Notes under the pieces: model-generated | Told to the model about the DNA's origin: nothing | The model's input: only the letters and a program-made list of their open reading frames with translations | Databases searched by the model: none | Source of the DNA: Methanosalsum zhilinae DSM 4017 | GTDB lineage: Archaea > Halobacteriota > Methanosarcinia > Methanosarcinales > Methanosarcinaceae | Assembly: GCF_000217995.1 (NCBI RefSeq) | Contig: NC_015676.1 | Location: forward strand, 62,001 to 126,000 | Reading direction: 5' to 3' | DNA length: 64,000 nt | Position numbers and translations under genes: made by a program | Shown: positions 1 through 8,443 of the stretch, one piece after another | Layout of the letters: each line of letters starts with the position of its first letter | Numbering within the stretch: the stretch's first letter is position 1

Positions 1-1
1 T

Positions 2-214
2 GGATATGGTCCAGACTTTGCGGTCATAAGATCAAAAAAAGTGAAGATGAACATTCCCCGTCTTGTAAAGGAACTTCATCAGGAAGTGACAGGGGCCGGT
101 GTCAGTGGCGGTGGTCACCTTGTGGTAGGTAGTATTAAATTTGTGGAAGGTAAACGTACAGAGGTTCTTGCATGCCTTGCCCAGAAACTTGGTGAAACAG
201 AGGTTGAGGATTGA
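2..214 (+). CDS. DHH-family phosphoesterase, C-terminal end (partial)
   Basis: Only the last 70 residues are present because the window cuts the 5' end. The reading frame opens at base 2 and ends with TGA. The visible part contains the glycine-rich GGGH motif followed by a GSIKF-like strand. This is typical of the DHHA1 domain that closes DHH-family phosphoesterases (RecJ-like nucleases, oligoribonucleases, and archaeal DHH proteins). DHHA1 helps bind the nucleic-acid substrate, while the metal-binding DHH half would lie outside the window. The exact subfamily cannot be told. It converges with the minus-strand regulator that ends at 248. Confidence 0.6.
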   Translation, partial: GYGPDFAVIRSKKVKMNIPRLVKELHQEVTGAGVSGGGHLVVGSIKFVEGKRTEVLACLAQKLGETEVED

Positions 215-247
215 TTTTTCAACTTCTGCTGTGATTATTTTTGATGT

Positions 248-859
248 TCAATCCATTCTCATAATACGTATCATTGCCCTTACCGGCACACCAGAGATCG
301 TTTCTGCTCCTTTTTTATCTATAATAACTGCTGCGCCTACCGGAATTGCCCCAAATTCCCTGATCTGCTTTATTACCTGGGAAATAGTTGATCCTGAAGT
401 TATTACATCATCAACAATAATGCATTTCTTTCCATCCACACTTCCAAAATTTCTGCTGATAATTCCGCCTGGGTGGGTGTTATCCACTCTCTGGCCCAGA
501 ACGTGGAACAGTGCAAATTCTGTTCCCAGCTCATCTGCCATCAGGCTTGCAATGGGCACTCCACTTGATGTGGTACCAACGATTGTATCTATTTCTTCGT
601 CTGTCTGCACCAGCAGGTCAAGGACCATATCTGACAGAACTCTGGAAATATAACGCAGGCGGAAAGAACTTTTTCCGATACTGCTCCAGTCAACAGAAAT
701 ATCCTTTGGGGCCTGTATTTCCTCTCCTCTCCTGGCCCGTGATAATAGCCAGGTTGCAGTTTCCCTTGAGACATTAAGTTCATCTGCTATCTGGCCTGTG
801 ACAAGTCCTTTTGACTGTAGCTCAACGGCTTTATTGATCAAATCCTCGATATTTCTCAT
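248..859 (-). CDS. gfcR: GfcR-like transcriptional regulator (HTH + phosphoribosyltransferase)
   Basis: The protein has 203 aa. Residues 1-45 form a helix-turn-helix ([19 protein letters not shown]). The rest is a type I phosphoribosyltransferase fold with the PRPP loop [13 protein letters not shown] near residue 143. This HTH + PRTase layout is called orotate phosphoribosyltransferase-like in methanogens and is homologous to GfcR, a sugar-responsive regulator in haloarchaea. The domain probably senses PRPP or a nucleotide rather than making OMP. It is the last gene after nob1 on the minus strand, with a 72-bp gap. The target genes cannot be read from the sequence, and a catalytic PyrE role is possible but less likely because of the HTH. 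Confidence 0.75.
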   Translation of the reverse strand: MRNIEDLINKAVELQSKGLVTGQIADELNVSRETATWLLSRARRGEEIQAPKDISVDWSSIGKSSFRLRYISRVLSDMVLDLLVQTDEEIDTIVGTTSSGVPIASLMADELGTEFALFHVLGQRVDNTHPGGIISRNFGSVDGKKCIIVDDVITSGSTISQVIKQIREFGAIPVGAAVIIDKKGAETISGVPVRAMIRIMRMD

Positions 860-931
860 ATGTTATCCCCTTCCTGTAATGGCTTCACCTGAATATAATG
901 TGTAATACTTATATATTGCTCTTTCCTGCTG

Positions 932-1420
932 TTATACCTTTCTTTTTCGCACCTTTTTAAGAGCTGAGCCACAGACCGGGCATATATCGCCTCCATCAAA
1001 ACGCTTTTTGCACCCAGTGCATTTTTTACCCCAGACCAGCACGTCAGATATCTTTTTCTGGGATACGGGTTTTACATTTATTTTCAACAATACTGCAACA
1101 TTCTGGACTGCATAATCATCACTAAACAGGACAGAACTCTCTTTATATTCCAGTGCCTTTGCCAGTATATCCACATCTGTTTGAGAAAGTTCCTCTATAT
1201 CACTGCTGTATCTGGCAACCTTGAGCACTTCTTTGACCAGTCCCGGATCTGGAGACTCCACTCTGGCTCCTTCTTCAGCAGCAAGCTGGAATCTCATATT
1301 TGCCTGACTGCTTTTCAGCTCATCTATTACAGAGGGTACAGTGATCAGACTTTTGCTGTTTATATCCTTTCCCATTATAAATACTGCAGAATCTGCAACA
1401 ATATGTTCCATATCTATCAT
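932..1420 (-). CDS. nob1: Endonuclease Nob1 (16S rRNA 3'-end maturation)
   Basis: The protein has 162 aa. An N-terminal PIN domain (acidic residues in VADSAVFI, PSVIDELKS and TDVDILAKAL, and FSDD near residue 100) is followed by a zinc ribbon, CTGCKKRF...CPVCGSAL. This is the standard architecture and size of archaeal Nob1, which cuts precursor 16S rRNA at its 3' end during small-subunit assembly. The ATG overlaps the TGA of the upstream small membrane gene (ATGA at 1417-1420), so the two are probably translationally coupled. The stop is TAA. Confidence 0.85.
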   Translation of the reverse strand: MIDMEHIVADSAVFIMGKDINSKSLITVPSVIDELKSSQANMRFQLAAEEGARVESPDPGLVKEVLKVARYSSDIEELSQTDVDILAKALEYKESSVLFSDDYAVQNVAVLLKINVKPVSQKKISDVLVWGKKCTGCKKRFDGGDICPVCGSALKKVRKRKV

Positions 1421-1719
1421 CTAAGCTCCTTTATAAGCCATCCCCAGTATTTAATAGTGGTCAGCAGTGCAATGGTCATGCCAATGGCCATAAGAAGATT
1501 CGAAATCAGAATTGCCATATCAGATCCGATCCCTGTAATAGGATAGAGCAGCATATTAAGAACTCCTGATGCCATGAATAATATTGATGCATAATAGGCA
1601 TAGTAATAGGGTTTTAGACGCATTGCCTCTCCCAGCCTTCTGCTCAGACCTGCCATTATGTATATCACACCGGCAAAGGATATTACTGCAATAATCCATG
1701 CATAATAGGGTGGCTGAAT
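1417..1719 (-). CDS. Small multi-pass membrane protein with probable ATT start
   Basis: The function is not recognised. The shortest reading starts at a GTG at 1668 and gives 83 aa. However, the frame is open upstream and encodes a further hydrophobic segment (YYAWIIAVISFAGVIYIMAG). A strong ribosome binding site GGAGGT lies at 1732-1727. Seven bases after it, in frame, is ATT at 1719-1717, while no ATG, GTG or TTG occurs between. Starting there gives a 100-residue protein with about four membrane segments. It lies between the 98-aa membrane gene and nob1, which it overlaps by four bases. The two small membrane genes may form a complex. Confidence 0.6.
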   Translation of the reverse strand: MQPPYYAWIIAVISFAGVIYIMAGLSRRLGEAMRLKPYYYAYYASILFMASGVLNMLLYPITGIGSDMAILISNLLMAIGMTIALLTTIKYWGWLIKELR

Positions 1720-1720
1720 T

Positions 1721-2005
1721 TTATTTACCTCCTTTTGTCATCTGAAGGTGAAGCTTTATGGCAAGTAAGAGTGATATGATTCCTGCTGCAGCTTCAACTA
1801 TTTTTCCTGCAGCTATAGTAAACACAACTATTTGAAAGATTGCCAGCATCAGTATAAGAAAAGGGATCAAAAACAGGAAATAATGTGTATCTATTCCAAA
1901 CTTCCTCTGATAGAACAGGCTTATAGCCCCTCCAAAGACCACAATGATAGCCCCTGCAAACCATGCATAGATCTCAATGACTGTGGATATAGCTGTATAA
2001 TCCAT
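1721..2005 (-). CDS. Small membrane protein, unknown function
   Basis: The protein has about 94 aa with three hydrophobic segments, separated by basic loops (YQRKFG) and ending in a hydrophilic tail (HLQMTKGGK). I do not recognise a family. The start is uncertain. A TTG at 2017 sits directly against an AGGGG ribosome binding site, leaving no spacer, while ATG at 2005 has a 12-base spacer and was preferred. The C-terminal coding bases contain the GGAGGT used by the next gene, so the pair is co-translated and followed by nob1. Confidence 0.55.
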   Translation of the reverse strand: MDYTAISTVIEIYAWFAGAIIVVFGGAISLFYQRKFGIDTHYFLFLIPFLILMLAIFQIVVFTIAAGKIVEAAAGIISLLLAIKLHLQMTKGGK

Positions 2006-2017
2006 TTTTGCTTTCAA

Positions 2018-2323
2018 CCCCTGCTAGGATACCTGCCTGATATGTACACATTTTTCATCGACACAGCTTCCATGTACTGTTATTCAAATGTTCTATTCAC
2101 TGTCTGCTCACCAATATTTCACAGTTTCTCACGAACTGCCTGCAGCAGTAGATTTGACCTCAAGTAATAGAATGCTTACAAATTTCCCAAAACCCTCTGT
2201 TATACTGGCGCATACCCGATGTTCAATTTATGTGCTATGATTACATAAAGATATTTGAACCATTAAATAGATTTTCTTTTTGTTATTTGATTAAGACCAA
2301 TAATCTCTTATGGATATGATTTT
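2018..2323. other. Intergenic region, divergent promoters
   Basis: These 306 bases lie between the divergent small membrane gene and nadE. No convincing ORF or RNA was seen. A TATA-like ATTAAATAG at about 2262-2270 lies some 55 bases before the nadE ATG and could drive nadE with a leader of about 30 bases. Confidence 0.4.
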
Positions 2324-3118
2324 ATGGATATGGAATTTGCTAGAAACATGATTGTGGATTTTATCAGATCCAATATAGAAGACTCTGGACTGGGTGGTGC
2401 GGTAGTTGGAGTCAGCGGGGGTATAGATTCTGCACTTACCACTTATCTTACAGCTGAAGCCATTGGAAGTAAAAAGGTTCTTGGCATTCATATGCCTCAG
2501 ATGGGTATTACGCCTGCTGAGGATGTACTGGATGCAGAAGAGATTGCAGACAGTACCGGTATTGAGTTCAAAGTGATTGATGTAAATCCTATACTTAATA
2601 CATATATTGATTCACTTAACAGGGAAGGTCAGGAAACATCATCTCTCGTGGAAGGTAATCTGAAAGCAAGGATCAGGATGTCCATCCTCTATTATTATGC
2701 AAACACTTTAAATCGAATGGTGATTGGTACAGGCAACCGCACAGAACTGATGCTTGGATACTATACCAAGTATGGGGACGGGGGTGTTGATATTGAGCCA
2801 ATTGGTGATCTGTACAAAACAGAGGTAAGGGAACTTTCACATTTGATTGGCATATCTGAGAATATAGTTTCCAAGGTTCCTTCTGCAGGTCTATGGAAGG
2901 GCCAGACTGATGAAGAAGAACTGGGTCTATCCTATGAAATAATTGATCGGATTCTTGAAATGCTGGATAGGGGCTGCAGTGTGGATGATGCAGGGAAGAC
3001 TCTGAACGTTTCAGATGAGAGGATTGATTCAATAATTGGGCGAATTGATGCAAACAGGCATAAATTGCAACCTCCAAGAATATGCCGGTTAAAAGATGTT
3101 AGAAGGCCAGATATCTGA
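2324..3118 (+). CDS. nadE: NAD+ synthetase
   Basis: The protein has 264 aa and is an ATP-pyrophosphatase-fold enzyme that amidates nicotinate adenine dinucleotide to NAD+, the last step of NAD synthesis. The P-loop SGGIDSAL is near residue 31. TGNRTELMLGYYTKYGDGG and the motif PSAGLWKGQTDE are hallmarks of NadE. There is no glutaminase (nitrilase) domain, so it should use ammonia, as usual for archaeal NadE of this length. It converges with tiaS, 9 bases away. Confidence 0.92.
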   Translation: MDMEFARNMIVDFIRSNIEDSGLGGAVVGVSGGIDSALTTYLTAEAIGSKKVLGIHMPQMGITPAEDVLDAEEIADSTGIEFKVIDVNPILNTYIDSLNREGQETSSLVEGNLKARIRMSILYYYANTLNRMVIGTGNRTELMLGYYTKYGDGGVDIEPIGDLYKTEVRELSHLIGISENIVSKVPSAGLWKGQTDEEELGLSYEIIDRILEMLDRGCSVDDAGKTLNVSDERIDSIIGRIDANRHKLQPPRICRLKDVRRPDI

Positions 3119-3127
3119 TTTGGACAT

Positions 3128-4411
3128 TTACCTGCTGGGAAATAAACTCAGGCTGCTGTTTTTATCTCTTATGAGCGGTTTTGCCAGGTGCCTTCGGGCA
3201 CATGGCGGGACCTCATATAATCCGGGATGTATATTTCTACAGATCTCAACCTGTATTTTTGATTCTGCCTGTGTGCGGCACTTTCTACAGCGATAACCCT
3301 GTCCTTTGCCTGCGGACTCCATGCTTTTATGACATACGGGACATGCAGGGTTTTTGTATTCATATGTCTGTATCATAGAAATGATCTCAAGCTTTTCTGT
3401 ATTCAGTGTGCCATTGATCATACTTCCATATATTCGAATAACATCTCCGGGAATAAGTTCTCTAACCAGTTCCCTGAAATTCTTTGTTGGCTCATAGGCA
3501 GCACATTTCAGTTCATGGTCATGCTTATCGCTGACTGAGAATATGACGTGCCCTCCCTGTATGGTCTCAGGCACACTTATCACCGTACACATGAGACTAT
3601 ATGAATGCATGTCCTGCATCTGGCTGATACTGTCCTCCTGAATGATATGCATATCTGTACCCTGGTTGGTTTTGTACAGTGCACTCCTTTCAAAAGGCTC
3701 TGATCGTATCATTGAGGCACACCGGATTACCTCCTCCTGAACGGATCCCCTGATCCCGTAAAGGACCGGGTCCGGTGATCTGGGTACACAGACCACCTGC
3801 TGATTTAAAATATCTACATTATCCCAGGTCATGGGATATGTTTTTTTGTCAGCGCTGAATATGCTGGAGCTGTCCACCATTCTGGGTGATCCCCATTTTT
3901 CCTGTTTACGGTATGTTATGTATTCATAGGTATGATCCCATCCACTGTTCAGCATTGCTCCGCATGCTGCAAGTGCTCCTATAAGGCCTCTTCTGTTTTT
4001 AAATCCCTTTGATTGAAGATTCAATTTTCTGATAAGCTCCTCTGCTTCATTTACTGTAATGATCTCCTTTACTGCTTTTTTGAAAAAGAGACCCAGTGGG
4101 TTTCGTGAGAGCTCAGACATTTCATCGCTAACAAAAACAATTCCTGGATTTGTTGTATCATTTTCCAGACAGGCAAGGGTTCTGACACGCTCAGTTACAT
4201 GTTTTTTGACCATATCAGGCGCATCGGTATCGATTGCAATGGCCACTGCCGCATTTCCCCGTGTTTTATAGGGTACGGTTGGATTGAGCCTGATAAGGAG
4301 TAGATCATCAGTGATTTTTCCGTACCTTTCCAGCTCTTCTGATAGAAGGGAACACAGATAGGTGGTGCACATTCCGTCCCTTGAATCCGTATCGTCAATT
4401 CCGATAATCAT
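3128..4411 (-). CDS. tiaS: tRNA(Ile2) 2-agmatinylcytidine synthetase TiaS
   Basis: The protein has 427 aa. TiaS attaches agmatine to C34 of the CAU-anticodon tRNA-Ile in an ATP-dependent reaction, so that the tRNA reads AUA. This modification is found only in archaea. The N terminus MIIGIDDTDSRDGMCTTYL is the family signature (DDTD kinase-like motif). NPTVPYKTRGNAA follows, then an OB-like region near residues 270-345 and a C-terminal zinc ribbon (CPVCHKS...YRCRKC). The length matches the family. Confidence 0.93.
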   Translation of the reverse strand: MIIGIDDTDSRDGMCTTYLCSLLSEELERYGKITDDLLLIRLNPTVPYKTRGNAAVAIAIDTDAPDMVKKHVTERVRTLACLENDTTNPGIVFVSDEMSELSRNPLGLFFKKAVKEIITVNEAEELIRKLNLQSKGFKNRRGLIGALAACGAMLNSGWDHTYEYITYRKQEKWGSPRMVDSSSIFSADKKTYPMTWDNVDILNQQVVCVPRSPDPVLYGIRGSVQEEVIRCASMIRSEPFERSALYKTNQGTDMHIIQEDSISQMQDMHSYSLMCTVISVPETIQGGHVIFSVSDKHDHELKCAAYEPTKNFRELVRELIPGDVIRIYGSMINGTLNTEKLEIISMIQTYEYKNPACPVCHKSMESAGKGQGYRCRKCRTQAESKIQVEICRNIHPGLYEVPPCARRHLAKPLIRDKNSSLSLFPSR

Positions 4412-4483
4412 ATTTTAATTCCGGTAACTACATTCTTTTTCCTGTATATGTATCGTTGGATGGCGAATATTATTCAATAGACA

Positions 4484-4521
4484 ATTATATATATATGTGC
4501 ATATGTATATTAGCTTAATTA
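4484..4521 (+). promoter_or_regulatory. TATA promoter for a probably leaderless transcript
   Basis: A TTATATATATAT run at about 4485-4496 lies roughly 25-30 bases before the ATG at 4521, and no ribosome binding site precedes that ATG. This spacing places the transcription start at or next to the start codon, as in leaderless archaeal mRNAs. Confidence 0.45.
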
Positions 4522-5492
4522 TGACAAAAGAGATCCTCATACATCAGGTAGTTGATGTACTGAACCATGCAGGCTTTCTTGTGTCTGATCGCTGCAATAT
4601 AAGGCCAAGGTGTTTTGACCTTGCTGCCCGGCAGGATGACATATTACTCTTTTGCAAGGTATTATACAATATTGATGGTCTGAATGAAGAAACTGCCAGG
4701 GAGATAAAATTACTTTCCAGTTATCTTAACGGCTCTCCTCTGATTATAGGTGCAAAGACCAGAAATCAGATGCTTGAAGACAGTGTAGTGTACATGAGAT
4801 ACGATGTGCCTGCAATGAATGTAGAGACATTATATGATTATCTGATCGAAGGAATTCCACCTGTTGTGTCTGCAGCGCCTGGTGGGCTTTATGTATCCAT
4901 TGATGGGGACGTACTGAAACAAGCCAGAAATGAAATTTCCATGTCATTGGGTGCACTTGCATCCAGACTGGGAGTATCAAGGCGTACCATCAGTAAGTAT
5001 GAGGATGGTGGAATGGCTGCTTCAATTGAGGTTGTACTGCAGCTTGAAGAGATACTGGATGTAGCACTGGCAAGATCTATTGATTTTATAAAATCTTTTG
5101 ATGATAATCCATCCAGCACCGATATGGATGATGAGAATATTCAGCATCCTGCACCTCCAAAGGATAGTGTTCTTGAAATATTGCATTCCATGGGCTATAA
5201 TGTACTCTCCACATCTCAGGCTCCTTTCAAGGCAGTATCAAAGAACGATTCCAATGTCATGCTCACAGGGGTCAGTGAATACAGCAGTGCTATGATAAAG
5301 CGAGCTCATCTGATGAGCAATATTTCTACCATAACAGAGACACGCTCAGTTTTCATAATCAATGGCCAGATAAAATCAGAATCTGTTGAGAGTACGGTTC
5401 TGATAGAAAAGGATGAACTGAATAAAATATCCGGACCTGAAGAACTGGTAACACTGATCGAGAACAGGACAAATTACCATACCTGTGAATAA
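4521..5492 (+). CDS. XRE-type HTH transcriptional regulator
   Basis: The protein has 323 aa from the ATG at 4521. An upstream in-frame ATG at 4497 lies inside the TATA region and is less likely. It belongs to an archaeal HTH-type regulator family. The N-terminal third resembles a restriction-endonuclease-like fold (CNIRPRCFDLAARQDD). A clear Cro/C1 HTH (LGALASRLGVSRRTISKYEDG) lies around residues 137-158, and a C-terminal domain is related to the N-terminal one. Such proteins bind DNA, but the targets of this one are unknown. It lies directly upstream of the purN one-carbon operon, a possible but unproven target. Confidence 0.75.
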   Translation: MTKEILIHQVVDVLNHAGFLVSDRCNIRPRCFDLAARQDDILLFCKVLYNIDGLNEETAREIKLLSSYLNGSPLIIGAKTRNQMLEDSVVYMRYDVPAMNVETLYDYLIEGIPPVVSAAPGGLYVSIDGDVLKQARNEISMSLGALASRLGVSRRTISKYEDGGMAASIEVVLQLEEILDVALARSIDFIKSFDDNPSSTDMDDENIQHPAPPKDSVLEILHSMGYNVLSTSQAPFKAVSKNDSNVMLTGVSEYSSAMIKRAHLMSNISTITETRSVFIINGQIKSESVESTVLIEKDELNKISGPEELVTLIENRTNYHTCE

Positions 5493-5583
5493 TCCAGCCA
5501 ATTGATTTATCCACCTTATCCCCGGATTACGGAACTGCATGCTCCAAAACTGTAATATAGTGAAACTTCATAAGAAGTCAGCA

Positions 5584-6213
5584 ATGACGTGTAATATTGC
5601 AGTTCTGGTATCAGGAAGAGGTTCAAATCTTCAATCTATTATTGACAATATTGAATCCGGTTATATCAGGAATGCCAGTATAAATGTGGTTGTCAGTGAT
5701 GTTCATGATGCATATGCTCTGGAGCGTGCCAGAGATCGTGCAATAGATGCCATATTTATCAATCCTTCAGAACATGGATCAAAAAAGGATTATGAGAAAT
5801 ATCTTATTGGTATTCTTGAGGAATATAGCATTGATCTGATTCTCCTTGCTGGCTATATGCGTCTTCTTGGAAATTCATTTATCCGAAGATACAAGAACCG
5901 AATAATGAACATCCATCCATCTCTGCTGCCATCTTTCAAGGGCCTGGATGCACAAAAACAGGCACTGGAATATGGTGTAAAGGTCAGTGGATGTACTGTG
6001 CATTTTGTTGATGAAGGAATGGATTCTGGACCCATAATACTGCAGCAGAGTGTCAGGGTACTTGAAAATGATACTGTTGAGTCTCTTTCTGAAAGGATCC
6101 TTGAACAGGAACACGTTATCTACCCGGAAGCTGTAAAACTATTTGTTGAGGGTAAACTTAAAGTGCAAGGTCGAATTGTACTAACCCGAAATTATGAAAG
6201 ACCAGTTAAATAA
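5584..6213 (+). CDS. purN: Phosphoribosylglycinamide formyltransferase
   Basis: The protein has 209 aa. It transfers the formyl group of 10-formyltetrahydrofolate to glycinamide ribonucleotide in purine synthesis. VSGRGSNLQ binds the phosphate, and the catalytic N109, H111 (MNIHPSLLPSFKG) and D147 (DEGMDSGP) are all present. The ATG at 5584 fits the family N terminus; an in-frame ATG at 5539 would add 15 unrelated residues. It heads a block with glyA, folD and metF homologues, which supplies the folate-linked one-carbon units. The later purine formylation is done by PurP (25444-26514), which uses formate instead. Confidence 0.92.
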   Translation: MTCNIAVLVSGRGSNLQSIIDNIESGYIRNASINVVVSDVHDAYALERARDRAIDAIFINPSEHGSKKDYEKYLIGILEEYSIDLILLAGYMRLLGNSFIRRYKNRIMNIHPSLLPSFKGLDAQKQALEYGVKVSGCTVHFVDEGMDSGPIILQQSVRVLENDTVESLSERILEQEHVIYPEAVKLFVEGKLKVQGRIVLTRNYERPVK

Positions 6214-6262
6214 TGAACTTATAATAACAACTATTTATCAAATAATATATGGATGAGTGAAG

Positions 6263-7498
6263 ATGTCTTATATTTCAGATATTGATCCGGAAATCTGTGA
6301 GGTCCTGGAACTTGAACTGCAACGTCAGGATGAAAAACTTAACCTGATAGCTTCAGAGAACTATGCAAGCCGTGCTGTTATGGAAGTTCAGGGTTCCGTA
6401 ATGACAAACAAATATGCAGAAGGTTATTCCGGGAAAAGGTATTATGGCGGATGTGAGTATGTGGATCTAGCCGAAGATCTGGCAATCAAGAGAGCAAAGG
6501 CGCTGTTTGGGGCAGAGCATGTAAATGTCCAGCCCCATTCGGGTTCTGGATCTAATATGGCAGTCTATTTTTCAATGTTAGAACCCGGAGACACTATCCT
6601 GTCAATGGACCTGACACATGGAGGGCACCTCTCTCATGGAAGTCCGGTCAACTTTGCAGGAAAGCTGTATAATGTGATTCCTTACGGAGTTGACAGGGAA
6701 ACAGAGACCCTGAACTATGAAGAACTGATGGAGCTTGCCAGAAAGCACAAACCCAGAATGATCGTATGCGGTGCATCTGCATATACTGCAGAAATCGATT
6801 TTAAGAAGTTCAGGGAAATTGCAGATGAAGTTGATGCATACCTTCTGGCAGATATTGCACATATTGCAGGTCTGGTCGCAGCAGGAGTGCATCAGAGTCC
6901 CATCCCATACGCTGATTTTGTGACCACAACCACTCATAAGACACTGCGCGGGCCAAGAGGAGGAATGGTCATGTGCAGGCAGGAATATGGAAAGGATATC
7001 GATAAATCCATATTTCCGGGAATCCAGGGTGGTCCTCTGATGCATGTGATTGCTGCAAAAGCAGTGGCATTTAAGGAAGCACAGGGCTCAAAATTTAAGA
7101 AGGATCAGGAGCAAACAGTAAAGAATGCCAGAATTCTGAGTGATGATCTTGTTGAGAGAGGATTTCATCTTGTTTCCGGTGGTACCCAGAATCATATGAT
7201 GCTCATCAACCTGAATAATCGCGATATTACTGGAAAGGAAGCTGAGGCTGCTTTCTGCAAGGCAGGTATTGTGCTGAACAAGAATACGGTTCCCTTTGAG
7301 ACCAGAAGTCCGTTTGTTACAAGCGGTATCCGAATAGGGACTCCGGCTGCAACTACAAGAGGAATGAAAGATTCCGAGATGCTGCAGATTGCAGATTTTA
7401 TTGATCAGACAATTGCAAATGTTGATGATGATTCTGCACTTGGGATGATCTGTGAGGATGTAAAGGAGCTGTGCCACAGGTATCCTATCTATAAGTGA
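6263..7498 (+). CDS. glyA: Serine hydroxymethyltransferase
   Basis: The protein has 411 aa. It is a PLP enzyme that converts serine and a tetrahydropterin to glycine and the methylene-pterin. The lysine that binds PLP is K226 in [14 protein letters not shown]. The N-terminal [10 protein letters not shown] and the [10 protein letters not shown] segment are classical GlyA signatures. ATG at 6263 is preferred over the GTG at 6257. In M. barkeri the homologous enzyme uses tetrahydrofolate rather than tetrahydromethanopterin. The folate genes around this one suggest the same here, by inference. Confidence 0.95.
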   Translation: MSYISDIDPEICEVLELELQRQDEKLNLIASENYASRAVMEVQGSVMTNKYAEGYSGKRYYGGCEYVDLAEDLAIKRAKALFGAEHVNVQPHSGSGSNMAVYFSMLEPGDTILSMDLTHGGHLSHGSPVNFAGKLYNVIPYGVDRETETLNYEELMELARKHKPRMIVCGASAYTAEIDFKKFREIADEVDAYLLADIAHIAGLVAAGVHQSPIPYADFVTTTTHKTLRGPRGGMVMCRQEYGKDIDKSIFPGIQGGPLMHVIAAKAVAFKEAQGSKFKKDQEQTVKNARILSDDLVERGFHLVSGGTQNHMMLINLNNRDITGKEAEAAFCKAGIVLNKNTVPFETRSPFVTSGIRIGTPAATTRGMKDSEMLQIADFIDQTIANVDDDSALGMICEDVKELCHRYPIYK

Positions 7499-7522
7499 TC
7501 TGTGGAATACCAGGTGAAATTG

Positions 7523-8386
7523 ATGAACAATGGTTCTGAATCAAAAATAATCGATGGCAGAAAACTGGCAAAAAAAATAGAACGTGAAGTAAAGGAAGAT
7601 GCTGACCAGCTCAGGGCACAGGGTGTCATTCCCTGCCTTGCCTCAATACTTGTAGGAGATGATGCAGCTTCAAAGCTCTATATATCATTAAAGCACAGGG
7701 CATGTGACCGTGCAGGCATTCTGGCAAAGGATTACCACCTTCCCTCTGAAACCTCTCAGGGGGAACTGACTGAACTGATTGAGCGGCTAAATCAGGATGA
7801 TGAGGTCCATGCAATACTTGTCCAGTTACCTCTGCCTGAAAGCATCAATGAACAGGAAGTGATGGAGACTATTGACCCGTCCAAGGACGCAGATGGCTTT
7901 CACCCTTTTAATATGGGCAGGCTCCTTATTGGAAATGAGGGACTGGTGCCATGTACTCCCCGGGGAATTATCCGGGCACTTGATGAGTATCAGGTGAATG
8001 TTGAGGGAAAACATGCTGTTGTGGTGGGACACAGCAATGTTGTAGGCAAACCTATGGCTGCAATGCTGCTTAACAGAAACGCTACTGTTAGTGTCTGCCA
8101 TGTATATACGCAAGATCTGAATAAATTTACAAGTCAGGCTGATATACTTATCGTTGCAACCGGAGTAAAGCATCTTATCAGAGAGGATATGGTAAAAGAG
8201 GGAAGTATCATCTTTGATGTGGGGATCACTGAGGAGAACGGAAAGATCTATGGAGATGTGGATTATGAGAATGTTATTGAAAGGGCATCTCTTATTACCC
8301 CGGTTCCAGGTGGTGTAGGGCCTGTAACTGTATCCATATTGTTAGAGCATGTAATCAAAGCATGCAGGTCCTCGATAAAAAATTAA
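7523..8386 (+). CDS. folD: Methylene-H4F dehydrogenase / methenyl-H4F cyclohydrolase
   Basis: The protein has 287 aa and is bifunctional: it oxidises 5,10-methylene-H4F with NAD(P) and hydrolyses the methenyl form to 10-formyl-H4F for PurN. The catalytic Y and K lie in LYISLKHRACDRAG, and a Rossmann segment has VVVGHSNVVGKPMA. The C-terminal LITPVPGGVGPVTV is diagnostic. The start is set at ATG 7523 because AGGTGA lies five bases upstream; a GTG at 7502 is also in frame. FolD is unusual in methanogens, which otherwise run this chemistry on H4MPT. Confidence 0.95.
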   Translation: MNNGSESKIIDGRKLAKKIEREVKEDADQLRAQGVIPCLASILVGDDAASKLYISLKHRACDRAGILAKDYHLPSETSQGELTELIERLNQDDEVHAILVQLPLPESINEQEVMETIDPSKDADGFHPFNMGRLLIGNEGLVPCTPRGIIRALDEYQVNVEGKHAVVVGHSNVVGKPMAAMLLNRNATVSVCHVYTQDLNKFTSQADILIVATGVKHLIREDMVKEGSIIFDVGITEENGKIYGDVDYENVIERASLITPVPGGVGPVTVSILLEHVIKACRSSIKN

Positions 8387-8443
8387 GTTTCAGATTTAAT
8401 CTCTAAGATTCAATAACAATTCAAGTAAAACAAATGGTTTAAA

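Noticed and set aside
141-653. 170-aa ORF on plus strand
   Set aside because: It is the complement of the GfcR-like gene and the DHH tail. It has no ribosome binding site and no family resemblance.
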